From the NCBI GenBank assembly GCA_945280365.1, contig CALYQD010000006.1:61827-125826 (forward strand): a DNA stretch of 64,000 bases, given 5' to 3'. Shown here piece after piece: positions 46,458 to 55,074 of this stretch; within the stretch, counting starts at the first letter, position 1, and every line of letters starts with the position of its first letter. Below the pieces are notes generated by a model that ran no database searches, had not been told where the DNA came from, and was given only the letters and a program-made list of their open reading frames with translations. This stretch comes from an uncultured Apibacter sp. (lineage in GTDB: Bacteria; Bacteroidota; Bacteroidia; Flavobacteriales; Weeksellaceae). Both the position numbers and the translations under genes were made by a program.

Positions 46458-46883
46458 ACTTTCTTTTTATTACTGCTTCCAATTACTAATTTCGCACAAA
46501 GTAACATAAGTAATTTTTGGAAAAAATGATACTTAGTATATTAATCAAATCATAAGAGCCATAAAGCTGATTCACTTTATAAACTAGGATTGTAGAAGAG
46601 GTTTAGGTAAATCTCAATACAATTATGGTATTTCTTAAAAGATTAATACACATGATACTTACAACTAATCATACTCTGCATCATATGATAAGGAAAGCAT
46701 TCCTTATCATATGATGCCTTAAAAAAAAATTGATGAAACACATATAACGTTAACAAATCAATTCATACTCACAAAGTGTAGATTGTGAACAAATAACAGA
46801 CACGAACATCACAATATTTGGGTATTTTTGAAATTGAACCTACTAAATATGGCTATATATAATTTAATAAAAATAATTAATTA
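46458..46883 (+). pseudogene. Copy A of a small secreted-protein gene (decayed)
   Basis: This stretch aligns along its whole length with the copies at 46976 and 47482: TTTCGCACAAAGTAACATAA, TTTTTGGAAAAA, GATCAAATCAT-like and AATTGATGAAACACATATAA blocks are all present. The 5' end (start codon) is lost. An extra A in the run after TTTTTGG shifts the frame, TGG became TAG, and more stops follow. In its middle a perfect 36-nt palindrome has replaced the Cys-containing part. No product is expected. Confidence 0.85.
46678..46717. repeat. Perfect 18-bp inverted repeat
   Basis: GCATCATATGATAAGGAA (46678-46695) is the exact reverse complement of 46700-46717, with a 4-nt AGCA loop. It lies inside pseudogene copy A, where the intact copies have non-palindromic coding sequence. 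No T-run follows on either strand, so it is not a standard terminator. Confidence 0.92.
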
Positions 46884-46975
46884 ATAACAAAATATTGACT
46901 TAAAAACAATAATTTAGTTTTCTATTTAAATTATTCATTTATAAATTATAATAAATAAACAAATTTTAATTAACA

Positions 46976-47416
46976 TTGAAAAAAAACTATGAAAAAAATC
47001 CTTTTTTATTATTGCTGCCAATTATCAGTTTCGCACAAAGTAACATAAGTAATTTTTGGAAAAATGATTCTTGGTATATTGATCAAATCATAACCCGTAA
47101 ATCTGATTCAATTTATATATTTAGGATTGTAAAACAGAATTCAGATAGACGTAAATTTATTTATGGTACGTTTTTAGTTTTTAATGCTGATGGTACTTTC
47201 AGAACATGGTACACTGCTCCTTGCGGTAACGGTTGCTTTTTTAATTCATATGGTACTTTTAAAAAAATTGATGAAACACATATACAATTACAGATCAATT
47301 TATTCTCACAAGAGGGAACTTGTATACCTGTAACAGACACAATACGACAAAATTTAGGAATTTTTGAAATTAAACCCAATGAATATGGTTATCAATTAAT
47401 AAAAATAAATAATTAA
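46976..47416 (+). CDS. Copy B of a small secreted protein, start and frame uncertain
   Basis: This gives a 146-residue frame from a TTG at 46976. It has a signal-like N-terminus (LLLLPIISFAQ) and a mature part with YIFRIV, YGTFLVFNADGTF, TAPCGNGCF (a Cys pair) and YGTFKKIDETHI. I recognise no family. The homologous start is the ATG at 46989, but from it the frame breaks because the T-run at 47002-47007 has six T, where copy C has seven. Either the TTG start is used or this copy is off by one base. A length-variable T-run at the signal peptide would allow on/off switching. Tandem with copies A and C. Confidence 0.5.
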   Translation: MKKNYEKNPFLLLLPIISFAQSNISNFWKNDSWYIDQIITRKSDSIYIFRIVKQNSDRRKFIYGTFLVFNADGTFRTWYTAPCGNGCFFNSYGTFKKIDETHIQLQINLFSQEGTCIPVTDTIRQNLGIFEIKPNEYGYQLIKINN

Positions 47417-47481
47417 TAGCAAAAAATAGTTTTCTATTTAAACTATAGATTAATAAATTTTAATTATCTATAAAAACAACT

Positions 47482-47861
47482 ATGAAAAAAATCCTTTTTT
47501 TATCATTGCTACCAATTATCAGTTTCGCACAAAGTGACATAAGTAATTTTTGGAAAAATGATAGTTGGCGTACCTGATCAAATCATAACTCATAAATCTA
47601 ATTCATTTCACATATATAGGATTGTAGAACAGGATTCAGATATACCTAAATTTAATTATGGTACGTTTTTAAATTTTAATACTGATGGTACTTTTAGCTC
47701 AGGAAACACTGCCCCATGTGGTAATGATTGCTTTCGTCGTTCATATGGTACCTTTAAAAAAATTGATGAAACACATATACGATTACATATCAATTTATTC
47801 TCACAAGATGGAACTTGTAAAAAAATAATAAAATTTTGACCCGAAAACAATAATTTAGTTG
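47482..47861 (+). pseudogene. Copy C of the small secreted-protein gene (frameshifted)
   Basis: The start is intact (MKKILFLSLLPIISFAQ, T-run of seven at 47495-47501). One extra base after AATGATAGTTGG (near 47570) then brings a TGA at 47575-47577. The downstream part (GTFLNFNTDGTF, NTAPCGNDCFRRSYGTF, KKIDETHIRLHINLF) continues in another frame to 47839. The C-terminal third present in copy B (after GTC) is missing and the sequence joins noncoding DNA. It is probably inactive. Confidence 0.85.
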
Positions 47862-47964
47862 CAATCATGGGGATACCTGCAAATGTAGGATAAAAAAAAT
47901 ATTGGGTTAGAAGCTGCTATTCATGTCATGGGATAATCTTTCTTTACCATCCTATCACTAAGCT

Positions 47965-48255
47965 ATGGCAAACCCAACACGATGAATATTTCTACACGGA
48001 GCTAAAGCTCCTTGTGTTTATATTGTCTTTACTGGACGCAGCTATTATCCGAATCAAATTAATAATGTTTTGGCATTTCCAGGCATATTTAGAGATGCTT
48101 TAGATGCTAAAGCAAAAAATATTACATTAGGCATGTAACTTGCAGCGGCCAAAGGATTAGCTAATAACATTATACCTGAAAAACTGTCGGTTAATTGTAT
48201 ATTGTCAAATACATTCGAACCGAATGTGATTAAGATGATTGCTTCAGTTTGCTAA
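47965..48255 (+). pseudogene. Fragment of a second malic enzyme
   Basis: One frame of 97 codons reads [19 protein letters not shown], then [37 protein letters not shown], a second in-frame stop, LAAAKGLANN, IIPEKLSVNCILSNTF and EPNVIKMIASVC. These are the malic-enzyme NAD-binding domain blocks NPTPEI...[25 protein letters not shown]. The wording [10 protein letters not shown] is closer to the short NAD-type enzyme than to the window's own MaeB (NNVLGFPYIF), so this is probably not a copy of maeB. It has two stops and no N-terminal half, hence a remnant. Confidence 0.8.
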
Positions 48256-48417
48256 CTCCTACCATATATTCATATTGTATACTTTATCGCCAATTAAGAA
48301 CGATTAAGGTATAATTATAATAAGCGTGAATAACGCGCATATTATATAACTAACGCGCGGACAAATATGATGAAAATTAACTAAAAACAATCAAAATTGA
48401 AAAGTTTATAGAAAGCA

Positions 48418-48452
48418 AAAGCCGCAGTAAATACATGATTTACTGCGGCTTT
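48418..48452 (-). terminator. Intrinsic terminator after dnaK
   Basis: AAAGCCGCAGTAAAT pairs perfectly with ATTTACTGCGGCTTT across ACATG. The minus-strand side runs into TTTTGCTTTC. It is 32 nt past the dnaK stop codon. Confidence 0.95.
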
Positions 48453-48483
48453 ATTATTATTGATTATTGTTTATAATCGTCAA

Positions 48484-50397
48484 TTATTTAACTTCTTCAA
48501 AGTCTACATCTTCAACATTATCTCCTCCTTGGTTAGAACTGGTGGAAGCTCCTTCTCCTCCACCCTGAGCACCTGTATTGGCACCTTCTGCTGTTTGACC
48601 AGATTTATATAAATCTTCAGAAGCAGAGGCCCATACAGAATTTATTTTTTCCATAGCAGTTTCTATTGCCGGAATATCTTTACTTTCGTGGGCTTTTTTC
48701 AAATCAGCCAATGCATCTTCTATCGGTTGCTTTTTCTCTGCAGGTAATTTATCTCCAAATTCTTTTAATTGTTTTTCAGTTTGGAAAATCATGGCGTCAG
48801 CAGAATTTAATTTTTCAACTTCTTCTTTTCTTTTCTTATCTGCTTCTGCATTAGCTTCAGCCTCTTTCTTCATTTTTTCGATTTCTGCTTCACTTAATCC
48901 TGAAGATGCTTGTATTTTTATGGATTGTTCTTTTCCTGTTCCTTTATCTTTAGCGGAAACACTCAAAATACCATTTGCATCAATATCAAAAGTTACTTCA
49001 ATTTGAGGAACTCCTCTTGGTGCAGGTGGTATATCAACCAAATCGAATTTTCCAATTTCTTTGTTATCATTAAACATCGGTCTTTCTCCTTGTCCTACTC
49101 TAATAGTTACAGCAGGTTGATTGTCTGCGGCAGTGGAGAAAGTTTCTGACTTTTTAGTTGGAATGGTAGTATTGGCATCGATTAATTTGGTAAATACCCC
49201 TCCGTAAGTCTCTATACCTAATGAAAGAGGAGTAACATCTAATAGTAATACATCTTTTACATCTCCTGTTAAAACTCCACCTTGAATAGCGGCTCCAATA
49301 GCAACTACCTCATCAGGATTTACCCCTTTTGAAGGTTTTTTACCGAAGAATTTTTCCACTTCTTCTTGTATTACAGGTATACGTGTAGAACCTCCGACTA
49401 ATAATACTTCATCTATATCAGAAGTTTTTAACCCGGCATCTTCTAATGCTTTTTTACATGGTTCCATAGACCTTTTAACTAAATCTGCGGCAAGTTGTTC
49501 AAATTTAGCTCTGGTTAAAGTTTTAACTAAATGTTTAGGTCCGGAAGCTGTAGCTGTAATATACGGTAAATTGATTTCTGTTTGTGTAGATGAAGATAAT
49601 TCAACTTTTGCCTTTTCAGCAGCTTCTTTCAATCTTTGTAATGCAATAGGATCCGCTTTTAAATCAACACCTTCTGCTGATTTAAATTCTTCTGCTAACC
49701 AATTAATGATTACATCATCGAAATCATCCCCTCCTAGGTGAGTATCTCCATTAGTTGATAATACTTCAAATACCCCGTCTCCTAAATCAAGAATAGAGAT
49801 ATCAAAAGTCCCCCCACCTAAATCGTATACCGCTACTTTTTGATCTTTATGCGCTTTATCCAAACCATATGCTAATGCAGCAGCAGTCGGTTCGTTAATT
49901 ATTCTTTCAACTTTTAATCCTGCTATTTCGCCGGCTTCTTTAGTTGCCTGTCTTTGTGCATCGTTAAAATAAGCTGGAACAGTAATAACTGCTCTATCAA
50001 CTGTTTCTCCTAAAAAATCTTCAGCAGTTTTCTTCATTTTTTGAAGTATCATCGCTGATATTTCTTGCGGAGTATATAATCTACCATTTATGTCTACTCT
50101 TGGAGTATCGGAATCACCTTTTACAACTTTATAAGGAACTCTGGATATTTCGCTTGCATCTGATGAGAATCTTGTACCCATAAATCTTTTTATGGAATAC
50201 ACTGTATTATGTGGATTTGTTACCGCTTGTCTTTTAGCAGGATCTCCAACCTTGATTTCTCCATCTTCCATAAAAGCAACTACGGAAGGAGTTGTTCTTT
50301 TTCCTTCTGCATTTGTAATAACGGTTGGATCATTACCTTCCATTACTGCAACGCAAGAATTCGTTGTCCCTAAATCAATTCCTATAATTTTACTCAT
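48484..50397 (-). CDS. dnaK: Chaperone protein DnaK (Hsp70)
   Basis: This ATP-driven chaperone folds and protects cytosolic proteins with DnaJ and GrpE. The 637-residue protein has the nucleotide-binding domain ([61 protein letters not shown]). The substrate-binding domain follows ([36 protein letters not shown]), then the helical lid and a Gly/Ser-rich tail ending in [11 protein letters not shown]. It is monocistronic; dnaJ and grpE are not adjacent. No HrcA-binding CIRCE-type repeat was recognised upstream. Confidence 0.98.
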   Translation of the reverse strand: MSKIIGIDLGTTNSCVAVMEGNDPTVITNAEGKRTTPSVVAFMEDGEIKVGDPAKRQAVTNPHNTVYSIKRFMGTRFSSDASEISRVPYKVVKGDSDTPRVDINGRLYTPQEISAMILQKMKKTAEDFLGETVDRAVITVPAYFNDAQRQATKEAGEIAGLKVERIINEPTAAALAYGLDKAHKDQKVAVYDLGGGTFDISILDLGDGVFEVLSTNGDTHLGGDDFDDVIINWLAEEFKSAEGVDLKADPIALQRLKEAAEKAKVELSSSTQTEINLPYITATASGPKHLVKTLTRAKFEQLAADLVKRSMEPCKKALEDAGLKTSDIDEVLLVGGSTRIPVIQEEVEKFFGKKPSKGVNPDEVVAIGAAIQGGVLTGDVKDVLLLDVTPLSLGIETYGGVFTKLIDANTTIPTKKSETFSTAADNQPAVTIRVGQGERPMFNDNKEIGKFDLVDIPPAPRGVPQIEVTFDIDANGILSVSAKDKGTGKEQSIKIQASSGLSEAEIEKMKKEAEANAEADKKRKEEVEKLNSADAMIFQTEKQLKEFGDKLPAEKKQPIEDALADLKKAHESKDIPAIETAMEKINSVWASASEDLYKSGQTAEGANTGAQGGGEGASTSSNQGGDNVEDVDFEEVK

Positions 50398-50590
50398 GTT
50401 TATATTTTTTCGTTATTTTAAATTTAATTATAGTTAATTTATACCTAAATTATTAATTGATAATTTAGTTTCAATGATTATGCCATGAAGTATTATCATA
50501 TGATTTGTCATAATTAATTTATTATTACCTGACATATTGTCTATTTTGTTTTTTATGTGAGGTTATAGCTCAGGTTTACTTAAATTAAAA

Positions 50591-50614
50591 AGTCAGAACT
50601 AAAAGATTCTGACT
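50591..50614 (-). terminator. Intrinsic terminator of the transporter/amidohydrolase operon
   Basis: AGTCAGAA (50591-50598) pairs with TTCTGACT (50607-50614) and on the minus strand is followed by TTTTAATTT. Confidence 0.8.
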
Positions 50615-50647
50615 CATGTATTTATAGAATTGTATTAAATAATTATT

Positions 50648-51883
50648 TTATTTAGTAGCCAATTTTATCACGCTATTTAAGAGAACATTGGCTCCTGCAC
50701 TCATCCATTCCGGTTTTATTTCTTCTTCTTCGTTGTGGCTTATTCCTTTAATGCATGGAATAAAAATCATAGAAGTCGGAGCTATTTTTGAAATATTACA
50801 TGAATCATGTCCCGCGCCTGATACTATTTCTCTACATGAATACTTTAAATGGTGTGTTACTTGGCGTACTGTTTCTATGCAGGTATCTGAAAAATGTATT
50901 GGTGGAAAAGAAAGAATTTGATTGATACTATATTTCAAATTAAGCTCTTCAGCAATTTCCTTTATCTTTACAGATAGTTTTTGGTTCATTCGATCTAGTC
51001 CTCTTTCTGAAGGATGCCTAAATTCTACGGATAAACAAGCTTTATTGGATATTACATTTCTAGAATTCGGAATTGTTTTTACCATTCCCACGGTAGCTCT
51101 TCCTTCTGGCATTTCTTCTTTCCCAATTTGGTTAACCCTTATTACGGCTTCAGCCAATCCTAATAGCGCATCTTGTCTCACTTCCATAGGTGTTGTCCCA
51201 GCATGTGAGGCAACTCCTGTAAATTCAATATCATACCATTTTTGTCCCACAGCTCCGGTAACTATCCCAATTAATTTATTATTATTCTCCAATATAGGAC
51301 CTTGCTCAATATGTAGCTCAAGAGACGCATGAATTTTATATTGAGAAAAATTGTCTTTTCCGGCATAGCCAATTCTTGTCAATTCATCCCTAATAGTTTT
51401 TCCGGAAGCATCTTTACAAGCCCATCCTTCATTTACAGGCATAAGCCGGGAAAAAATTGCAGAGCCTATCATAGCCGGTGCAAAACGAGCTCCTTCTTCA
51501 TTGGTCCAGCTAACCACGTCTATAGGACGGTCTGTTTTTATTTTATGATCATTAAGAGAATATATTACTTCCAATGCTGCTAGAACTCCATATATTCCAT
51601 CATATTTACCTCCCAACGGCTGACTATCTATATGAGAACCTATCAGTATAGGATTTAGAGTATTATCTTCTCCAGATCGTCTTGCAAAAATATTTCCCAT
51701 AGAGTCAATTTTAATCGAGCAGCCAGCCTCTTCAGCTAACTCAACAAATAAATCACGGGCTTGTTTGTCTAAATCCGTGAGGGTTAGCCTATGTACCCCT
51801 CCCTTAGGAGTTCCTCCTATTTTAGCAAAATCTCTTATCCATTTTTGTAGTCTTTTGGAATTAATATATATATTATCATTCAT
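50648..51883 (-). CDS. M20-family N-carbamoyl-amino-acid hydrolase (AtcC/AllC/HyuC-like)
   Basis: This 411-residue zinc amidohydrolase of the L-carbamoylase/allantoate group has the metal-binding blocks IGSHIDSQPLGGKYDG, SWTNEEGARFAPAM with the catalytic Glu pair, and SLELHIEQGPILE. The VSGAGHDSCNISKIAPTSMIFIP block near the C-terminus carries the bridging His. The group cleaves N-carbamoyl amino acids and ureido compounds. The neighbouring ATC hydrolase makes S- or N-carbamoyl-L-cysteine, so hydrolysis of that intermediate to cysteine (as by AtcC) is the inferred role. Its start overlaps the upstream gene by 8 nt, indicating coupled translation. Confidence 0.88.
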   Translation of the reverse strand: MNDNIYINSKRLQKWIRDFAKIGGTPKGGVHRLTLTDLDKQARDLFVELAEEAGCSIKIDSMGNIFARRSGEDNTLNPILIGSHIDSQPLGGKYDGIYGVLAALEVIYSLNDHKIKTDRPIDVVSWTNEEGARFAPAMIGSAIFSRLMPVNEGWACKDASGKTIRDELTRIGYAGKDNFSQYKIHASLELHIEQGPILENNNKLIGIVTGAVGQKWYDIEFTGVASHAGTTPMEVRQDALLGLAEAVIRVNQIGKEEMPEGRATVGMVKTIPNSRNVISNKACLSVEFRHPSERGLDRMNQKLSVKIKEIAEELNLKYSINQILSFPPIHFSDTCIETVRQVTHHLKYSCREIVSGAGHDSCNISKIAPTSMIFIPCIKGISHNEEEEIKPEWMSAGANVLLNSVIKLATK

Positions 51884-52376
51884 TGGAAATATTTTTTTTG
51901 TGTTTTTCTAATTGATAATGAAAATCACAATATCCATCTCCATTCATTATAGTATGTGGGCGTGTTAATTTAACGTCCGGAGCATAGCCTTCAATAAATT
52001 TTGCATCTCTATTACAAGAAAGTAAAAATCCTATTTCTCCTAGCCCCATCTCATGATACATTTCTGCATAACGACATCTTTTAACCGTATAGTTGTATTG
52101 AATTTCATTGTTTACCAATACTTCCGTTTCTAAAGCGTCGTCTTTTTCCCACAGATATTGCAGTTCTACAAAACTTTGTACAGAAGTGGGACCTTCTTCT
52201 TTTTGCGCAAATTCTCTTCCTGCTTGTATTGCTGCATTGGCTACTGCCTCTTCTATAATAGATTTTGCTTTCTCCAAACCGTATTCTTTCTTTAAAATAT
52301 CATAGATAGGCTTGATGATCTCCGCTTCTATTTTTCTTCGTTGTAAAATACCTATTTCTTCGTTTTGGTTCTTCAT
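51876..52376 (-). CDS. L-2-amino-thiazoline-4-carboxylic acid hydrolase family protein
   Basis: This 166-residue protein matches the ATC hydrolase family. The core block RCRYAEMYHEMGLGEIGFLL, then SCNRDAKFIEGY and a final TRPHTIMNGDGYCDFHY carry the conserved Cys residues. The known activity opens the thiazoline ring of ATC to carbamoyl-cysteine. Its position between a polar-amino-acid-type transporter and an N-carbamoyl amidohydrolase fits exactly the two-step bacterial ATC-to-cysteine route known from Pseudomonas (AtcB then AtcC). The residue-level specificity is inferred, not shown. Confidence 0.82.
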   Translation of the reverse strand: MKNQNEEIGILQRRKIEAEIIKPIYDILKKEYGLEKAKSIIEEAVANAAIQAGREFAQKEEGPTSVQSFVELQYLWEKDDALETEVLVNNEIQYNYTVKRCRYAEMYHEMGLGEIGFLLSCNRDAKFIEGYAPDVKLTRPHTIMNGDGYCDFHYQLEKHKKNISNE

Positions 52377-52397
52377 ACTTATATTTACCTGTTTTTA

Positions 52398-54815
52398 TTA
52401 TATGTTATACTCAATCGGAGCTATATTTCCGATAAATTTTAGTAATCTTTCATCTCGGGTTTTCTTTAATTGTTGAGGCTCTTCATTATATAAAATTTGC
52501 CCCGATTCCATAAAAATTATTCTATCTGAAACTTCAAATGCAAATTTCATTTCATGAGTAACTATGATCATGGTCATCCCTTCATTGGATAATTCTTTAA
52601 TAACTTTTAACACTTCTTTTACTAATTCCGGGTCTAAAGCCGAAGTAGGTTCGTCAAATAAGATAATGCTTGGATGGATAGTTAAAGCCCTTGCTATGGC
52701 CACTCGTTGTTGTTGTCCTCCAGATAGCTGATGAGGATATTTATTCGCATGACTTAACATACCAACTTTATCCAACATAGCTAATGCATAGGTCCGTATA
52801 GCAATTTTATCTTTGTTTTTCAGATGATATAAAGGTGCTAACATAACATTTTCCAATACGGTTTTGTGAGGAAAAAGATTATAAGACTGAAATACCATAC
52901 CTATCCTTTGATTATGATTATTTTTTATCGTATTTTCTATTTTATGATTATTTTTTGTTATTATTGGAGTATTACCCATTCGGATATCTCCTGTATCAAT
53001 TGATTCTAAGCCAATTATTGATCGTATAAGTGTGCTTTTCCCAGATCCGGAGGGGCCTATAATGCTAATAACATTACCCCATGGAACCGCTATATTTATA
53101 TTTTTTAATACCGGAGTGTTTCCATAGGACTTATTTATATTTTTTAAGCTTAATGCTAATTCTCCAACCTTGTTACTTTTTATGGTTGAATATTTTTTCA
53201 ACTTATCATGATCCACTTGTATGGATTCATCCGTATCTGTAATTTTTTTATTCACGTCAAATTTTCCTTCAAGCTTATGTATGATCCAAGTTACTATGGT
53301 TACAATCAAAACGTAATAGAGGGCAACAACTAATAGAGTTTCCATAACTAGAAAGTTACGAGTGTAGAGTTGTTGTCCAACTAGTAATATTTCCGTTAAT
53401 GATATAACGGAAACTAAAGAAGTTAACTTGATTATTGTAATGTATTGATTGGCTAATGATGGTAAGGCAACTCTTAGGGTTTGAGGCACAATAATTAGCC
53501 TCATAATTAACCAATATGATAACCCCAGTGCTTTTCCTGCCTCATATTGACCTTTGGGCACGGATTGTAATGCTCCTCTATGTATTTCAGCAATATAAGC
53601 AGTCTCGCTTAATACTAAGGCTAATAATCCTGAAATAAAAGGATTGGAAAGAATTATTGAGCTTTGCGGCCAAATTTGTGGCAAATTGTAAATAAATATT
53701 AATAATACCAATAATGGCAAACTTCTGAAAAACCAGATATAGCCCCTTGAAATTTTTTTTAAAATCAAAGATTTACTTCGGCCCAATAAAGCAACAAAAA
53801 AACCTAAGATTATGCCTATACACCAGGTTAATGTACTTAATTCAAGAACGGTTATACAAGCTTTCCAAAAATCCTTATTAAAAAACTGATCTATAAAATA
53901 TTCCCAATTGAAACCTTTTTTCTTATTATTATCAGAAATATCTTCTTCCTCTAATTTGTAAGTTTTCAGTAATTCTTTACTTGGGTATGCCAAATTATAT
54001 TTATTCAACAGTTGCTGATATTCTCCCGATTCTCTTAAATCTTGTATTATTTTCGAAATTTTATTTTTTAATGAACTATTATCCTTTTTAAAAGCCAATC
54101 CTATTAATACCGGATCGATCATTTCTTTTGTTGATATAACTAGCTTTTCCTCTAAATTATCTACCAACATTTTTGCTACAGCAGCGTCTTCATATTGAAC
54201 ATCTACCCCTTTGGATAAAAGCGCCTGTGATGCTTCGGGAGCACTTGGATATTCTTTAACTTCAATTGTATTACGATTATTAAGCAAACAATATTTTTGA
54301 GATATTTCATTTAATTTAGGTATCCAGGCAGCGCCTTTCATCGATGAAATTTTCTTGCCACATAATTCCTGTAAAGATGTAGGACGATAAGTATCATCTT
54401 TTCTAACCACTAATACACCTCCTGTTTGAAGATACGGTAAAAAAGAAACTTGTTTAGCTCGTTGTGAATTTACATACAGGGCAGAGGCTATAACATCATA
54501 GTGTCCTGCATTTAGACCTATAATGATATTTTCTATTCTTGTATCTTTAAATACTACTTTTAGTTTCAATTTTTCAGCTACGAGCCTCATTAGATCCGGA
54601 TCAAACCCTCTGGGGCCTCCCTCTGTATAAGCATAAGGTGCATAGGTAAGGTCAATTCCTACTGTTAATTCACCTTTTTTTAAAGTTTGCGCATGAAAAA
54701 TATTTATGCGAATAAGGAATAAGAGTAAAAACAAATATTTTAGAAAAGTAATTGATATTCGAAAATCTGTTTTAAAAAAATTATAATTCACAATATTTGA
54801 CTGTTTTAAATTCAA
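52398..54815 (-). CDS. One-piece ABC transporter: substrate-binding protein, permease and ATPase fused
   Basis: This 805-residue protein joins all parts of a polar-amino-acid importer. Residues 1-43 form a signal or anchor segment. Residues about 46-275 form a family 3 solute-binding domain (GELTVGIDLTYAPYAY, GFDPDLMRLVAEKLKL). Residues about 315-515 form the permease, with the EAA-type loop EAGKALGLSYWLIMRLIIVP (425-444). Residues about 553-795 form the ATPase, with Walker A GPSGSGKST (587-595), signature LSGGQQQR (697-704), Walker B IILFDEP (717-723) and H754. Such a triple fusion is rare. With its two operon partners the substrate is probably ATC, a carbamoyl amino acid or cystine. Only one chain is needed, so the complex would be a homodimer. 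Confidence 0.93.
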   Translation of the reverse strand: MNLKQSNIVNYNFFKTDFRISITFLKYLFLLLFLIRINIFHAQTLKKGELTVGIDLTYAPYAYTEGGPRGFDPDLMRLVAEKLKLKVVFKDTRIENIIIGLNAGHYDVIASALYVNSQRAKQVSFLPYLQTGGVLVVRKDDTYRPTSLQELCGKKISSMKGAAWIPKLNEISQKYCLLNNRNTIEVKEYPSAPEASQALLSKGVDVQYEDAAVAKMLVDNLEEKLVISTKEMIDPVLIGLAFKKDNSSLKNKISKIIQDLRESGEYQQLLNKYNLAYPSKELLKTYKLEEEDISDNNKKKGFNWEYFIDQFFNKDFWKACITVLELSTLTWCIGIILGFFVALLGRSKSLILKKISRGYIWFFRSLPLLVLLIFIYNLPQIWPQSSIILSNPFISGLLALVLSETAYIAEIHRGALQSVPKGQYEAGKALGLSYWLIMRLIIVPQTLRVALPSLANQYITIIKLTSLVSVISLTEILLVGQQLYTRNFLVMETLLVVALYYVLIVTIVTWIIHKLEGKFDVNKKITDTDESIQVDHDKLKKYSTIKSNKVGELALSLKNINKSYGNTPVLKNINIAVPWGNVISIIGPSGSGKSTLIRSIIGLESIDTGDIRMGNTPIITKNNHKIENTIKNNHNQRIGMVFQSYNLFPHKTVLENVMLAPLYHLKNKDKIAIRTYALAMLDKVGMLSHANKYPHQLSGGQQQRVAIARALTIHPSIILFDEPTSALDPELVKEVLKVIKELSNEGMTMIIVTHEMKFAFEVSDRIIFMESGQILYNEEPQQLKKTRDERLLKFIGNIAPIEYNI

Positions 54816-54857
54816 AATAACTAATCATTAAAATCTAATTACTATTAAATTAATAAA

Positions 54858-54865
54858 CAAACTTA
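54858..54865 (-). promoter_or_regulatory. Putative -7 promoter box (TAAGTTTG on minus strand)
   Basis: This match to TAnnTTTG lies about 45 nt upstream of the start codon of the fused transporter gene and would drive the three-gene operon. Confidence 0.4.
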
Positions 54866-55045
54866 CTTAATTATTTGATATACAATAAATGTATTTTATT
54901 ATCATTTTGTATAATATAAAATAATTTTATTTTTTATTTACATATAAACACCTATTTCATTTAGTTTTAGTTTATATGTTTAAAAATATATATAAATATA
55001 ATTTTATTTAATTAATTAAAATTATAATACAAATAATTATTTTTT

Positions 55046-55053
55046 TATATTTG
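55046..55053 (+). promoter_or_regulatory. Putative -7 promoter box (TATATTTG)
   Basis: TATATTTG fits TAnnTTTG and ends 22 nt before the ATG of the astacin-like gene. Confidence 0.45.
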
Positions 55054-55074
55054 ATAAACATAAAAAAATAAATC

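Noticed and set aside
46458..48255. Mobile element carrying the three repeated copies and the malic enzyme fragment
   Set aside because: No transposase, terminal inverted repeats or target duplications were seen; tandem duplication and decay explain it.
48320..48362. ACGCGC/GCGCG inverted sequence upstream of the dnaK terminator
   Set aside because: The possible stem is short and imperfect and has no T-run, so no function is claimed.
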